Shown here one piece after another: positions 22,924 through 31,275 of a stretch of DNA of 64,000 nt. The notes under the pieces are model-generated. The model was given only the letters and a program-made list of their open reading frames with translations. It had not been told where the DNA came from and made no database searches. Source of the stretch: Microbacterium rhizomatis (lineage in GTDB: Bacteria > Actinomycetota > Actinomycetes > Actinomycetales > Microbacteriaceae); assembly GCF_008710745.1 (NCBI RefSeq), contig NZ_VYSA01000002.1, positions 434,001 through 498,000 on the forward strand. The letters are read 5' to 3'. Numbering within the stretch: position 1 is the stretch's first letter; every line of letters starts with the position of its first letter. The position numbers and the translations under genes were made by a program.

Positions 22924-24492
22924 TCAGCGGCGGGCGTGCCGGAAGCGGATGCGCGAACCCGGTCTGAGCTGCGCGAGATCGTCGAGCGCAGCATCCGTCA
23001 CCACCGCGATCACCGGGTAGCCGCCCGTCACCGGCCCGTCGGCGAGGAGGATCGTCGGGCGTCCGCTCGGCGGCACCTGCAGCGCACCGGGAACCATCCC
23101 CTCGCTCGGCAGTTCCCGTGCCGTGACACGGGCCAGTTCGGGCCCGTCCAGCCGAAGGCCGACCCGGTCGGCGTGGGCCGAGACGGTCCAGCGGTGTGCG
23201 AACAGGAGGTCGTGAGCGGATGCGGTGAACCAGTCCTCCCGCGCACCGCGGGCGAGCTCGATCTCGAGCTCGCCATCGTGCGGCGGCTCCCACGGCCATA
23301 CCTCGGCCACAGGTATCGGAACGACGGCGCCTCCGCCGATCGCGAGCAGGTCGCCGGCGCGCAGCGCCGCAGGGCCGAGGCCTGCGAGCAGATCCGTCGA
23401 GCGGGAGCCGGCCGAGAGCGCCGCATCCGCACCGCCGCGCAGCGCGAGGTAGGCGCGGGCGCCGTGGACGAATCCGTCGATCCGCAGCTCGGCGCCTCTC
23501 GGCCATGCACGCGCCTCATACGGATCCACGGGAAGTCCGTCGAGCAGCACGGGGCCCCACGCGCCGGTGACCGCGAACCACGCGTCGCGCTCGGCGATCG
23601 CGCGGAAGCCGCCCATCGTGACCTCCACTCCGGCCGCGCCTTCGGCGTTGCCGACGAGCCGGTTCGCCGCGCGCAGCGCGCGACGGTCGAGCGCGCCCGA
23701 CGGGGCGATCCCCAGGGCGGCGCGGCCAGGGCGCCCGAGGTCCTGGATCGTCGAGAGCAGACCGGGCTCGACAATGCGGATCGCCCCGGCCCCGCCCGGG
23801 CCAGGGTGCGCGCCCTCCCGGCGCCCCGTCGCCGTCTCGCGGGACCCGGAGGGCATCGGACGGAAGCGCACGCGGGTTCCGGGAGCGAGGAGAACGGGGG
23901 ATGCGGGGGCCACAGCATCCGGATCGAAGAGTCGCGCGTCCGTCGTGGCGATGAGGCGCCAGCCGCCCGGAGTCTCTCTCGGGTAGGCGCCCGTGAAGCC
24001 CGCGGCGAGGCCGACGGCGCCGCGCGGGACACGCGTCCGCGGGGTGTCGAGGCGCGGCACCTCGTGGGTCCAGCCGGGGCTGACGAGGTAGCCGAATCCG
24101 GGGGCGAAGCCGGTGAAGGCGACGGTCCACTCGGCGGCGGCGTGCTGGGCGATGAGCTGGCCGGGCGTGAGCCCGAGCAGCGCGGCGGTGTCGGCGAGGT
24201 CGGGACCGTCGTATCTCACGCCGAGCTCGAGCGTGCCGTCGGGGGTGGGCGCAGCATCCCGAGGCGTCGACCAGTCCGCCGCCGCGCCCTCGATCCAGGC
24301 CCGCGCGGCCGTGACCGACAGCGCGGCCCCGTCGACGCGCACGAGGACGGTGCGTGCTGCCGGAACGAGGTCGACGACGCCCGCGGGACGCGATGCCGCG
24401 AGACGCTTGTGCAGCGCGAGCACCTCTCCGAGCCCATCGACCTCGACGAGCACCGCCCGGTCGCCCATCGGCAGGACCCTCACGGCCGTCAT
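22924..24492 (-). CDS. 5-oxoprolinase subunits B and C fused (PxpB-PxpC / KipI-KipA type)
   Basis: A 522-aa fusion. The first ~200 residues are PxpB-like (VRVLPMGDRAVLVEV start; signature FTGFAPGFGYL). The rest is the PxpC/KipA biotin-carboxylase-like barrel (IVEPGLLSTIQDLGRPGR, then GALDRRALRAANRLVGN). With PxpA, these form the ATP-dependent 5-oxoprolinase that opens 5-oxoproline to glutamate. In many bacteria B and C are separate genes; here one frame runs through both with a Gly/Pro/Arg-rich linker near residue 215. The ATG at 24492 is preferred because the sequence begins directly with the PxpB fold; an in-frame ATG at 24531 adds 13 unlikely residues. It lies 91 bp after pxpA on the same strand. 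Confidence 0.9.
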   Translation of the reverse strand: MTAVRVLPMGDRAVLVEVDGLGEVLALHKRLAASRPAGVVDLVPAARTVLVRVDGAALSVTAARAWIEGAAADWSTPRDAAPTPDGTLELGVRYDGPDLADTAALLGLTPGQLIAQHAAAEWTVAFTGFAPGFGYLVSPGWTHEVPRLDTPRTRVPRGAVGLAAGFTGAYPRETPGGWRLIATTDARLFDPDAVAPASPVLLAPGTRVRFRPMPSGSRETATGRREGAHPGPGGAGAIRIVEPGLLSTIQDLGRPGRAALGIAPSGALDRRALRAANRLVGNAEGAAGVEVTMGGFRAIAERDAWFAVTGAWGPVLLDGLPVDPYEARAWPRGAELRIDGFVHGARAYLALRGGADAALSAGSRSTDLLAGLGPAALRAGDLLAIGGGAVVPIPVAEVWPWEPPHDGELEIELARGAREDWFTASAHDLLFAHRWTVSAHADRVGLRLDGPELARVTARELPSEGMVPGALQVPPSGRPTILLADGPVTGGYPVIAVVTDAALDDLAQLRPGSRIRFRHARR

Positions 24493-24583
24493 GCGCTGCC
24501 GATCCGTCGCGAGACGCGGCTCCGGAACCATGATCCGGGTCGCGATGGTGCCGCAGCCGCGGCTCGCGGAACGCCTGAGCGAC

Positions 24584-25351
24584 TCACCATGGGGCCTCTA
24601 CACGTACCCCGTCGGCCGCGAGCGCGGCGCGCACGGCGCGCGCCATCTCGACGGCGGCGGGCGAATCGCCGTGCACGCACAGCGAGGCGGCACGGACCTC
24701 GACGAGCGCGCCGTCGACCGTCTCGACGACGCCGTCACGAACAAGGCGCCCGGCGCGGTCGGCGACGGCATGCGGGTCTGCCAGCAGGGCGCCCGGTCGC
24801 CCGCGGGGCACGAGTGCGCCGGAGGCGAGGTAGCCGCGGTCGAGGAACGCCTCGATGAAGAAGGGCAGTCCGGCCGACGCCGCCGCCCGCTCGATCTTGC
24901 CGGGGAGCCCCAGGATGGGCAGCGCGTGCCCGAGGCGGGCGCCGAAGTCGGCGACGGCGGCGGCCACGGCATCCGCCTGCGCCTCGTCGACCGTGATCGC
25001 GTGGTACAGCGCGCCGTGGGGCTTGACGTATAGAACGCTCGCGCCCGCCGCGGCGAGCGCGTCGAGCTGACTGCCGACTTCGGCCCTCAGCTCGGCGCGG
25101 TCGGGGTCACGCGCGACGCGCCCGAAGTTCGCCCGATCGGCATAGGACGGATGCGCCCCGGCGGCGACGCCGAACCGCACGGCGCGGGAGACCGCCGCGC
25201 GCATGGACGCGGCATCCCCCGCGTGCCCGCCGCAGGCGATGCTCGCGCTGGAGACCACGGCGAACATCGCCTCGTCATCGGCCGTCGGCACGCCGTCGAT
25301 CGTCTCGCCCAGGTCGGCGTTGAGGTCTATCGCCTGCTCTCCAGCCACCAT
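24584..25351 (-). CDS. pxpA: 5-oxoprolinase subunit A (LamB/YcsF family)
   Basis: A 255-aa LamB/YcsF protein. It opens with IDLNADLGE and continues with SIACGGHAGD, GAHPSYAD, YVKPHGALYH and SLCVHGDSP, all family hallmarks with the conserved Asp/His set. It acts with the PxpB-PxpC fusion encoded immediately downstream to hydrolyse 5-oxoproline. The start is ATG at 25351 (GGAGC seven bases upstream); the frame continues upstream through a repeat element (25377-25474) and that part is not taken as coding. Divergent from the methyltransferase gene at 25515, sharing a 163-bp intergenic region mostly filled by the repeat. Confidence 0.95.
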   Translation of the reverse strand: MVAGEQAIDLNADLGETIDGVPTADDEAMFAVVSSASIACGGHAGDAASMRAAVSRAVRFGVAAGAHPSYADRANFGRVARDPDRAELRAEVGSQLDALAAAGASVLYVKPHGALYHAITVDEAQADAVAAAVADFGARLGHALPILGLPGKIERAAASAGLPFFIEAFLDRGYLASGALVPRGRPGALLADPHAVADRAGRLVRDGVVETVDGALVEVRAASLCVHGDSPAAVEMARAVRAALAADGVRVEAPW

Positions 25352-25376
25352 GTGCTCCACGGTAACGCCGCGGGGC

Positions 25377-25474
25377 GTGCACAACGCAGGATGGATGCTC
25401 GACCCGGGCGACCTCATCCCCGGAATCACGCGGAGCCGACGCCGGAGCGAGGTCGCTGATCCTGCGTTGTGCAC
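25377..25474. repeat. Copy A of the GTGCACAACGCAGGAT inverted-repeat element (98 bp)
   Basis: Perfect 16-bp inverted ends GTGCACAACGCAGGAT (25377-25392) and its complement (25459-25474) surround 66 bp of sequence unlike the middles of the other two copies. It fills most of the divergent intergenic region between pxpA and the methyltransferase gene. Confidence 0.92.
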
Positions 25475-25514
25475 AGGTCCGCGCACTCACCGCCGCACCG
25501 GCTACCGTGGAGCC

Positions 25515-26381
25515 ATGGCCCGAGCCCGACACGAGCCGAGCGAACACCCGCAGGCGCGGCTGTCCGATGGCACGCTGGCCCGCATCGTCCCCTCGGGCTT
25601 CACGACGGGGTTCGAGCTCGACGTCGACGGCACTCCTCAGTCGCACGTCGACCTCGACGACCCGACGCACCTGCACTTCGAATACGTCGCGCGGATGGGG
25701 GCCGTCATCGACAGGCTCCGGATGCCGGGGCAGCCCTTGACCGCCGTGCACCTGGGTGCGGGCGCGCTCACGATTCCGCGCTACATCGAGGCCACGCGTC
25801 CGGGTTCGCGCCAGCAGGTGATCGAGCTCGAGCAGGCGCTGATCGAGCTCGTGAAGACGAATCTGCCGCTCCCCCGGGGAGCTGCGATCCGCACCCGCAT
25901 CGGCGACGCCCGCGAGGGCCTCGGGCGGCTTCCGGATGCGCTGACAGGCGCCGTCGACCTGCTCGTGTCCGACGTCTACGCGGGTTCGCAGACCCCGGCT
26001 CACCTCACCACCGTCGAGTTCTACCGCGCCGCGGCCGCGCTCCTCGCACCCGACGGCGTGCTGCTGGTCAACGTCGCCGACGGCGCGGGTCTGGCGTTCG
26101 CCCGGCGGCAGGTCGCCACGGTGCGCACCGTCCTGCCGCACGTCGTGGTGCTCGCCGAGGTGCAGGTGCTCCGCGGCCGGAGGTTCGGCAATCTGGTGGT
26201 CGCCGCCTCCGCGGGGCCGCTGCCGACCGAGTGGCTGCCGCGGCTCATGGCGGCAGGCCCGCACCCGGCGAAGGTCGCCCAGGGGGCAGAGCTCGACGAG
26301 TTCGTGCGCGGCGCGCGGATCGCGACCGACGCCGATTCGACGCCGTCACCCCGTCCGGCCGCATCCCTTTTCGAGCGCTGA
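25515..26381 (+). CDS. Spermidine-synthase-family methyltransferase-like protein
   Basis: A 288-aa protein with the spermidine synthase / SAM-dependent Rossmann pattern: glycine loop VHLGAGALTIPRYIEATRPG, acidic strand end QQVIELEQALIEL, and LLVSDVYAGSQTPAHL, where the proline and acidic residues of the active site normally lie. Related actinobacterial proteins are annotated as spermidine synthase but usually stand alone without polyamine genes, so the true aminopropyl or methyl acceptor is uncertain. ATG at 25515, 40 bp beyond repeat copy A, which may overlap its promoter. No other polyamine gene is visible nearby. Confidence 0.85.
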   Translation: MARARHEPSEHPQARLSDGTLARIVPSGFTTGFELDVDGTPQSHVDLDDPTHLHFEYVARMGAVIDRLRMPGQPLTAVHLGAGALTIPRYIEATRPGSRQQVIELEQALIELVKTNLPLPRGAAIRTRIGDAREGLGRLPDALTGAVDLLVSDVYAGSQTPAHLTTVEFYRAAAALLAPDGVLLVNVADGAGLAFARRQVATVRTVLPHVVVLAEVQVLRGRRFGNLVVAASAGPLPTEWLPRLMAAGPHPAKVAQGAELDEFVRGARIATDADSTPSPRPAASLFER

Positions 26382-26470
26382 CCCGATCCACCCGGCGTGT
26401 GCTCGGCGGTCTCGGAGACCCGCACGGCACACTGGAGGAGCGAGCCGATTTCGCGCGAAGGGAGCAGGCG

Positions 26471-26998
26471 ATGAGCTATATCCGCGGGTACGACCCGGAG
26501 ACGCTCCGGGAGCTGGTGGATGCACGCGAGTGCAAGGACCGGCTCGACGAGATCGGCGAGCAGCGCAGCCTGCCGGCGCTCCTGGAGCGCGTGTGGCTGC
26601 TCAAGGTGCTGGGCCGCCTCGAGGACGCACTGGTCATCTCGGAGCAGTCCGTGCGGGTGGCCCGCATGGCCGGCACACGGAAGGATCTGCTGCGTGCGCG
26701 CATCCTGCACGCGTCCGTGGAACAGCAGCGCGGCGCGTTCGCGGTCGCCGAGCAAGAGCTCACGACGTGCGCCGCCGAGGCCGAGGGCAAGGGATGGTCG
26801 GGCATCGCCGCGTTCGCCCTGCAGCACCGCGGCAAGGTGTTCTACGACGCCGGCGACTACGACGCCGCCCGGGCGGACTTCAAGCAGGCGCTGTTCCTGC
26901 GGCAGGACTCCGGGGTGCCCGACGCGCAGCTCGAGTCGACGCTGCACGCGATCGAAGCGGCGGACCAGCGGCGGATGCGCGCGTCGGTCGCCAGCTGA
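26471..26998 (+). CDS. TPR-like helical protein
   Basis: A 175-aa all-helical protein with helix pairs typical of tetratricopeptide repeats (LERVWLLKVLGRLEDALVISEQS; RARILHASVEQQRGAFAVAEQEL; LQHRGKVFYDAGDYDAARADFKQAL). No signal peptide and no enzyme motif. ATG at 26471 follows GGGAG at a good distance. It lies 89 bp downstream of the methyltransferase gene and 44 bp before the SprT-like gene, all on the plus strand. Likely a protein-interaction scaffold; partner unknown. Confidence 0.85.
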   Translation: MSYIRGYDPETLRELVDARECKDRLDEIGEQRSLPALLERVWLLKVLGRLEDALVISEQSVRVARMAGTRKDLLRARILHASVEQQRGAFAVAEQELTTCAAEAEGKGWSGIAAFALQHRGKVFYDAGDYDAARADFKQALFLRQDSGVPDAQLESTLHAIEAADQRRMRASVAS

Positions 26999-27042
26999 GC
27001 GCGCGATCCGTCGATGTCGTAGATATGTTCTAGTCTCGCAGC

Positions 27043-27531
27043 ATGTCGGAACTTCACCGTGTGCGCCGCTGGGCCGAAGCCCTCATCGACGCGCATCTGG
27101 ATGCCTCGTGGTCGTTCTCGTTCGACAACGCCAAGCGTCGCGCGGGCCTGTGCGACTACACGAACAAGCGCATCAGCGTCTCGCGCTACCTGGCGGCGCG
27201 CTACGACGACGACACCAACCACCAGACCCTGCTGCACGAAGTGGCCCACGCCTTGGCCGGCGCGAAGGCCGGGCACGGCGCGAAGTGGAAGTCGATCGCG
27301 GACGGGCTCGGCTACGTCGGTGGAGTGACGCATAACGGCGAGACCGCGACCGAGCTCGCACCGTGGATCGGGCGGTGTCCCGCGGGGCATCTGGCCTACC
27401 GCCACCGCAAGCCGACGCGTCCCGCCTCGTGCTCGAAGTGCGCACCCCGCTTTGACGAGCGATTCCTGTTCGACTGGAGCAGGCGCGAGATCACGCCGGC
27501 CACGCGGCTGGCGGCGCTCACCCCGCGCTGA
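27043..27531 (+). CDS. SprT-like metalloprotease-domain protein
   Basis: A 162-aa SprT-like protein. The zinc-protease motif HEVAHA sits in LLHEVAHALAG (about residue 66), followed by HGAKWKSIA with the expected third histidine region. The C-terminal half has CPAGHLAYRHRKPTRPASCSKC, a pair of Cys groups that could form the zinc ribbon seen in SprT/Spartan proteins. Family members in eukaryotes cleave DNA-protein crosslinks; the bacterial role is less clear. Its 3' end is six bases from the convergent ComB-family gene. Confidence 0.9.
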   Translation: MSELHRVRRWAEALIDAHLDASWSFSFDNAKRRAGLCDYTNKRISVSRYLAARYDDDTNHQTLLHEVAHALAGAKAGHGAKWKSIADGLGYVGGVTHNGETATELAPWIGRCPAGHLAYRHRKPTRPASCSKCAPRFDERFLFDWSRREITPATRLAALTPR

Positions 27532-27537
27532 CAGGAG

Positions 27538-28212
27538 TCACCCGGCGCTGACGACAGGCAGAAGCTCCGGGGTGAGCCGCACGAGCACACCGTCCCGCAG
27601 CAGCGCGACCGCGTCGGTCGCATCGATTTCTGCTGCAGCGAGAACCTGCTCCCGGTCGCCGCGCTCGATCAGCTCCTGCCCCGAGCCGGACGCGGTGAGC
27701 AGGTGGCGCACCGCCCGCCGCATGCCCCGGAAGCCTTCGCCCGCGACTGCCGCCTCGGGCGACGAGTGGTCGATGCCCCGCGCCGACAGCGCGTCGATGA
27801 TCGCGCCGGCGCCCAGGTGGTCCTCGACCGCGAACCGCACCGGCCCCGGCAGCTCGCGCCCGAGCCGTTCTCCGCAGGCGATGAGCGCGATGCTCGTGCG
27901 GGCCCCGCGCCCTGCCTGCACCGCGGTGACGGCGGTGGCCACGGCGGTCGCGTTCCGCAGGCACCCGAGCATCACCACGGCACCGGATGCGGCGGCCGCC
28001 GCCGCGACCTGCGCACCGTTGACCGAGACGGCCAGGGCGGTGTCGTCCAGCGGCACGCTCTCGCCGCGCGCGACGGCATCCGTCACCGTCGTGGAGAAGC
28101 GCAGCACGTCCACGACGACCACGACGTCCGCCGGAGCGAGCCTGGCCAATCCGTCCAGGCCCCACTCGAGGCGCACTTGGTATCTGAGCTGGTCGAAGGG
28201 CTGCGACGGCAT
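27538..28212 (-). CDS. 2-phosphosulfolactate phosphatase (ComB family)
   Basis: A 224-aa ComB-family protein, with VVVVDVLRFSTTVTDAVARG near residues 30-50 (the characteristic D-x-L-R-xxT segment) and later VMLGCLRNATAV, IACGERLG and RFAVEDHLGAGAI. ComB hydrolyses 2-phosphosulfolactate to sulfolactate in coenzyme M synthesis in methanogens. Actinobacteria carry homologues but no coenzyme M pathway, so the physiological substrate here is open. No other sulfolactate gene is in the window. Convergent with the SprT-like gene and divergent from the SRPBCC gene at 28279. Confidence 0.85.
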   Translation of the reverse strand: MPSQPFDQLRYQVRLEWGLDGLARLAPADVVVVVDVLRFSTTVTDAVARGESVPLDDTALAVSVNGAQVAAAAAASGAVVMLGCLRNATAVATAVTAVQAGRGARTSIALIACGERLGRELPGPVRFAVEDHLGAGAIIDALSARGIDHSSPEAAVAGEGFRGMRRAVRHLLTASGSGQELIERGDREQVLAAAEIDATDAVALLRDGVLVRLTPELLPVVSAG

Positions 28213-28278
28213 CCCGCCAGCCTAGAACCGGACTCGTCAACCCGTCTCGCTGAAGGCGGCGCGGTGCGAGACTGAGGC

Positions 28279-28788
28279 ATGCGCATCCTCCTCAAGTTCG
28301 TGATCGACTGCGACGCGGACGCCGCGTGGCGCGCCGTCCACTCGCCCCGCGCCGTCGCCGAGCTCTACGGCCCGCTCCTGGCGCTCGCACCCGTCGAGCC
28401 GGACGGTCTTCCCACGACGTGGGGTCAGGGCGATGAGGTGGCGGTGAATCTGTCGCTGGCGGGAATCGTGCCGATGGGACGGCAGATCATCCACGCGACC
28501 GATCGCTTCGTCGAGCCGGACGTGCGGATCTTCCGCGACAGCGGCATCCCGCTCACCGGCGCGCTGGCCGCGCTCGACGTGTGGGATCACCAGATGGCGA
28601 TCGCACCCGCACCCGGCGACCCGACGAAGACACTGTGGCGCGACCGGCTGGTGATCGGCGGCCGCGCCGCGCCCGTTCTCTGGCCCGTGCTGTGGAGCAT
28701 GTGGCAGTGGCGCGGAGCGCGGATCAGGGCGATGGCGCCGACCTGGGCCTTCGACCCGCCCGCCGCAGGCGACGGCGAGCCGGCCTGA
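28279..28788 (+). CDS. SRPBCC / START-like ligand-binding protein
   Basis: A 169-aa protein starting MRILLKFVIDCDADAAWRAVHSP, the usual first strand and helix of the SRPBCC (Bet v1-like) fold, followed by alternating strands (DEVAVNLSLAGIVPMGRQIIHATDRFVE; WDHQMAIAP; LWRDRLVIGG) and the long C-terminal helix (LWPVLWSMWQWRGARIRAMAP). Such proteins bind hydrophobic ligands or act as small-molecule carriers; the ligand cannot be told. ATG at 28279, 66 bp from the divergent ComB-family gene. Confidence 0.75.
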   Translation: MRILLKFVIDCDADAAWRAVHSPRAVAELYGPLLALAPVEPDGLPTTWGQGDEVAVNLSLAGIVPMGRQIIHATDRFVEPDVRIFRDSGIPLTGALAALDVWDHQMAIAPAPGDPTKTLWRDRLVIGGRAAPVLWPVLWSMWQWRGARIRAMAPTWAFDPPAAGDGEPA

Positions 28789-28830
28789 GGCCCACCTGCA
28801 TCACGGGGTCGACGCCGGGGATCATCCTTT

Positions 28831-28910
28831 CCGTCTGCAGGGAGCGATGTGACGGGTGTGGCCGGTGGCATACGACACGCCGCTCGCGGCGACCACCTCC
28901 CTGCAGACGG
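28831..28910. repeat. 80-bp stretch with 14-bp inverted ends (single copy)
   Basis: CCGTCTGCAGGGAG at 28831-28844 is perfectly complemented at 28897-28910, with a 52-bp middle that holds a small GCCGC/GCGGC hairpin. It fills the gap between the convergent SRPBCC and ABC permease genes, where a terminator would be expected, but the loop is too long for a classical one. Confidence 0.85.
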
Positions 28911-28928
28911 CTCGTGACCACGCTCGTC

Positions 28929-30401
28929 CTACTCCGCGAGGGCCGCGATCGGCGCGACGCGCGTGGCCAGGCGCGTCGGAACGACGGCAGCGACCAGCGT
29001 CAGGACGGCGGCAGCCACCACCATCGCGCCGAGCACGGGCAGCGGCATCGCAGGCGCGACGAGCGTGCCGTGAGCCGGGGCATCCGGGTTCAGACGCAGC
29101 GATCCGAGCAATGACTGGGCTCCCGCCCACCCATAGCCGATGCCGAGCACGAGGCCGGTGAGCACCGCGGCGACCGTGATGTGCGTGGCCTCCAGGAGCA
29201 CCATCCACCGCACCTGTCCGCAGGACTGACCGAGGGCCCGCAGCAGTCCGAGTTCACGGCGGCGCTGCACGACGCCGAGCGTGAGCAGGTTGATCAGGCC
29301 CACCGCGGCGATCACCGCACTCACGGCGATCACAGCCGTGACGATGGCGGTGAACGCGTCCATCCCCGCGGTCATCTCCGGCGGCAGCTCTCCGCCGGCG
29401 GAGGCGGCCAGCACCGCCTTGGTCGAGTCGAGCGCCACCGCGAACATCGTGATCAGGGTCACGCCGATCACCAGCCCCATCGCCATGCGCGATGAGCGTT
29501 CGGGGTTTCGCCGGGCGTTCTCCGCGGCGAGCCGAGCGGGAGCCGAACGCCCGAGCGCGCGGCCGATCAGGCTCAGCACGGGCGGCATCAGCAGGGTCGA
29601 GCCGAGGATCAGCCCCGAGAACGAGAGCAGCCCGCCGGCGAAGGCGATCAGCACCCCGAACGGCGACGCCAGCCCGACCACGATTCCGAGGCCCAGCAGC
29701 GCCGCACCCGCGACGAAGACCACGACGGCGGCGACATTCCTCCCGGTTCGCCGCGCGAACGCCGCGTGGGGCTGCTCGACCGCGCCGCCGAGCGCCTGCA
29801 GCGGCGTGACCGAGAGCACTCTGCGGGACCCCGCCCACGCCGAGAGCCAGGTGGTGACGGCCACCACGGCGGCGGGAATCAACAGTTCGCCGCGCACCAG
29901 GGTGTACGGCACGTCCGCCACCCCGAGCAGCGGCCCGCCGGCAGCGATCAGCGCGGCGGCGAGCGCCGTGGCTCCGGCAAGGCCGAGCATCGCGCCGATC
30001 AGGCCCACCAGCAGTCCCTGGGTGGCGACCTCGCGGCGTTGCGATCGCGCGGATGCTCCGATCAGCCGCAGGAGGGCGATGCGCCGTGTACGACCGGCGA
30101 CGACGGTCGCGAAGGTGTTGGCCGTCACGATCGCGCCGACATAGACCGCGATTCCGAGGAGAACCCCCGACATGATGCCCAGCACGATCGCCATGGTCGC
30201 ACTCCCGGTGAGGGACGGGTCGGCGTTCAGGATGGCGCTGATCCAGCCCGTGGCGGTGATGAGCAGCACGCCGAGCGCACTGGAGAGAGCGGCGACCAGC
30301 ACGCTCGCGCCCATCCCCCGCTCGCGAAGCCATGCCGATGGCGGAGCCGAAGCGCTCGGGATCCGACCGCGTCCGACCGTGGGAACGACGACCGCGCTCA
30401 T
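28929..30401 (-). CDS. ABC transporter permease (FtsX/MacB type)
   Basis: A 490-aa permease with one helix near the N-terminus, two FtsX-type three-helix units and a predicted C-terminal helix before VVPTRLATRVAPIAALAE, the ending typical of FtsX-like permeases. The motif RRIALLRLIGASARSQRR and its second version RRRELGLLRALGQSCGQV are the characteristic coupling regions after the first helix of each unit. It overlaps the ATP-binding gene by four bases (ATGA) and forms a lipid or peptide exporter/resistance pump with it. Two FtsX units in one chain suggests one permease can replace a pair. Cargo unknown; a two-component system lies upstream on the same strand. Confidence 0.92.
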   Translation of the reverse strand: MSAVVVPTVGRGRIPSASAPPSAWLRERGMGASVLVAALSSALGVLLITATGWISAILNADPSLTGSATMAIVLGIMSGVLLGIAVYVGAIVTANTFATVVAGRTRRIALLRLIGASARSQRREVATQGLLVGLIGAMLGLAGATALAAALIAAGGPLLGVADVPYTLVRGELLIPAAVVAVTTWLSAWAGSRRVLSVTPLQALGGAVEQPHAAFARRTGRNVAAVVVFVAGAALLGLGIVVGLASPFGVLIAFAGGLLSFSGLILGSTLLMPPVLSLIGRALGRSAPARLAAENARRNPERSSRMAMGLVIGVTLITMFAVALDSTKAVLAASAGGELPPEMTAGMDAFTAIVTAVIAVSAVIAAVGLINLLTLGVVQRRRELGLLRALGQSCGQVRWMVLLEATHITVAAVLTGLVLGIGYGWAGAQSLLGSLRLNPDAPAHGTLVAPAMPLPVLGAMVVAAAVLTLVAAVVPTRLATRVAPIAALAE

Positions 30402-31159
30402 GCGGCGACCTCTGCCTGGAGCATGTGGGCCGAGATCTCCTCGGGGCTCTGCCGCGGCTTGTCGGCCACGAGCCGGCCGTCGCCGAGGAATAGCACCCGG
30501 TCGGCGAAGCTCGCGGCGACCGGGTCGTGCGTGACCATCGCGATCGACTGGCCGTGGTCGCGGCTCGCCGCCTTCAGGAGCGCGAGCACTTCGCGACCGG
30601 AACGCGAGTCGAGGTTGCCGGTCGGCTCATCGGCGAACACCAGATCGGGTGCGGTACCGAGAGCGCGGGCGATCGCGACGCGCTGCTGCTGGCCGCCGCT
30701 GAGCTCGTGGGGCCGATGGTTCAGCCGCGGCCCGAGGCCGAGCGTGTCGATGAGACCGTCGATGCGCGCGCGTTCGAGCGCGCTCGGGCGCCGCCCGTCC
30801 AGATCGAACGGCAGCATGATGTTCGCCCGGGCATCGAGGGTGGGCACGAGGTTGAACGCCTGGAACACGAACCCGACGCGACGCCGGCGCAGGACCGTCA
30901 GCTCGAGGTCGCTCAGCCCGGTGATCTGGGTGTCGCCGATCCACGCGATGCCGGAGGTCGGAGCATCCAGCCCCGCCATCACATGCATGAGCGTGGACTT
31001 GCCTGAGCCCGACGGTCCCATGATCGCGGTGAATTCGCCGCGGCGGATGCCGACCGACACGGCGTCGAGCGCGCGTACGGTGCCGTCGCCCTGTCCGTAG
31101 GACTTGGTGAGCTGTTGAACTCGGGCCGCCAGGCCCAGGTCGGAGGAGGAGATCTGCAT
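30398..31159 (-). CDS. ABC transporter ATP-binding protein (LolD/MacB type)
   Basis: A 253-aa ATPase with Walker A GPSGSGKST, Q-loop FQAFNLVPTLDA, signature LSGGQQQRV, Walker B LVFADEPTGNLD and H-loop VTHDP. It belongs to the MacB/LolD family that energises FtsX-type permeases, here the gene overlapping its 3' end. The ATG at 31159 (MQISSSDLG) is chosen because the frame upstream encodes only Arg-rich sequence through a likely promoter region with an inverted repeat at 31175-31197. Confidence 0.93.
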   Translation of the reverse strand: MQISSSDLGLAARVQQLTKSYGQGDGTVRALDAVSVGIRRGEFTAIMGPSGSGKSTLMHVMAGLDAPTSGIAWIGDTQITGLSDLELTVLRRRRVGFVFQAFNLVPTLDARANIMLPFDLDGRRPSALERARIDGLIDTLGLGPRLNHRPHELSGGQQQRVAIARALGTAPDLVFADEPTGNLDSRSGREVLALLKAASRDHGQSIAMVTHDPVAASFADRVLFLGDGRLVADKPRQSPEEISAHMLQAEVAA

Positions 31160-31174
31160 GACTGCGACGCTACG

Positions 31175-31197
31175 GACGCAGCGCCGTCCGCTGCGTC
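31175..31197. promoter_or_regulatory. Inverted repeat upstream of the ABC transporter operon
   Basis: GACGCAGC-N7-GCTGCGTC, an 8+8-bp dyad whose near edge is 16 bp from the ATP-binding gene start. Position and symmetry fit an operator for a dimeric regulator; the NarL-type regulator at 32508 is one candidate. Confidence 0.5.
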
Positions 31198-31275
31198 GGC
31201 CTCGTGGGGCATCCGCGTACATCTCAGGGATGACCTTGCCCCATCGAGGGCGCGCCCGGAGCGGGATGCCCCGGC

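Noticed and set aside
24532..24583. Separate small gene between pxpA and the PxpB-PxpC fusion
   Set aside because: Too short and without a ribosome site; treated as intergenic.
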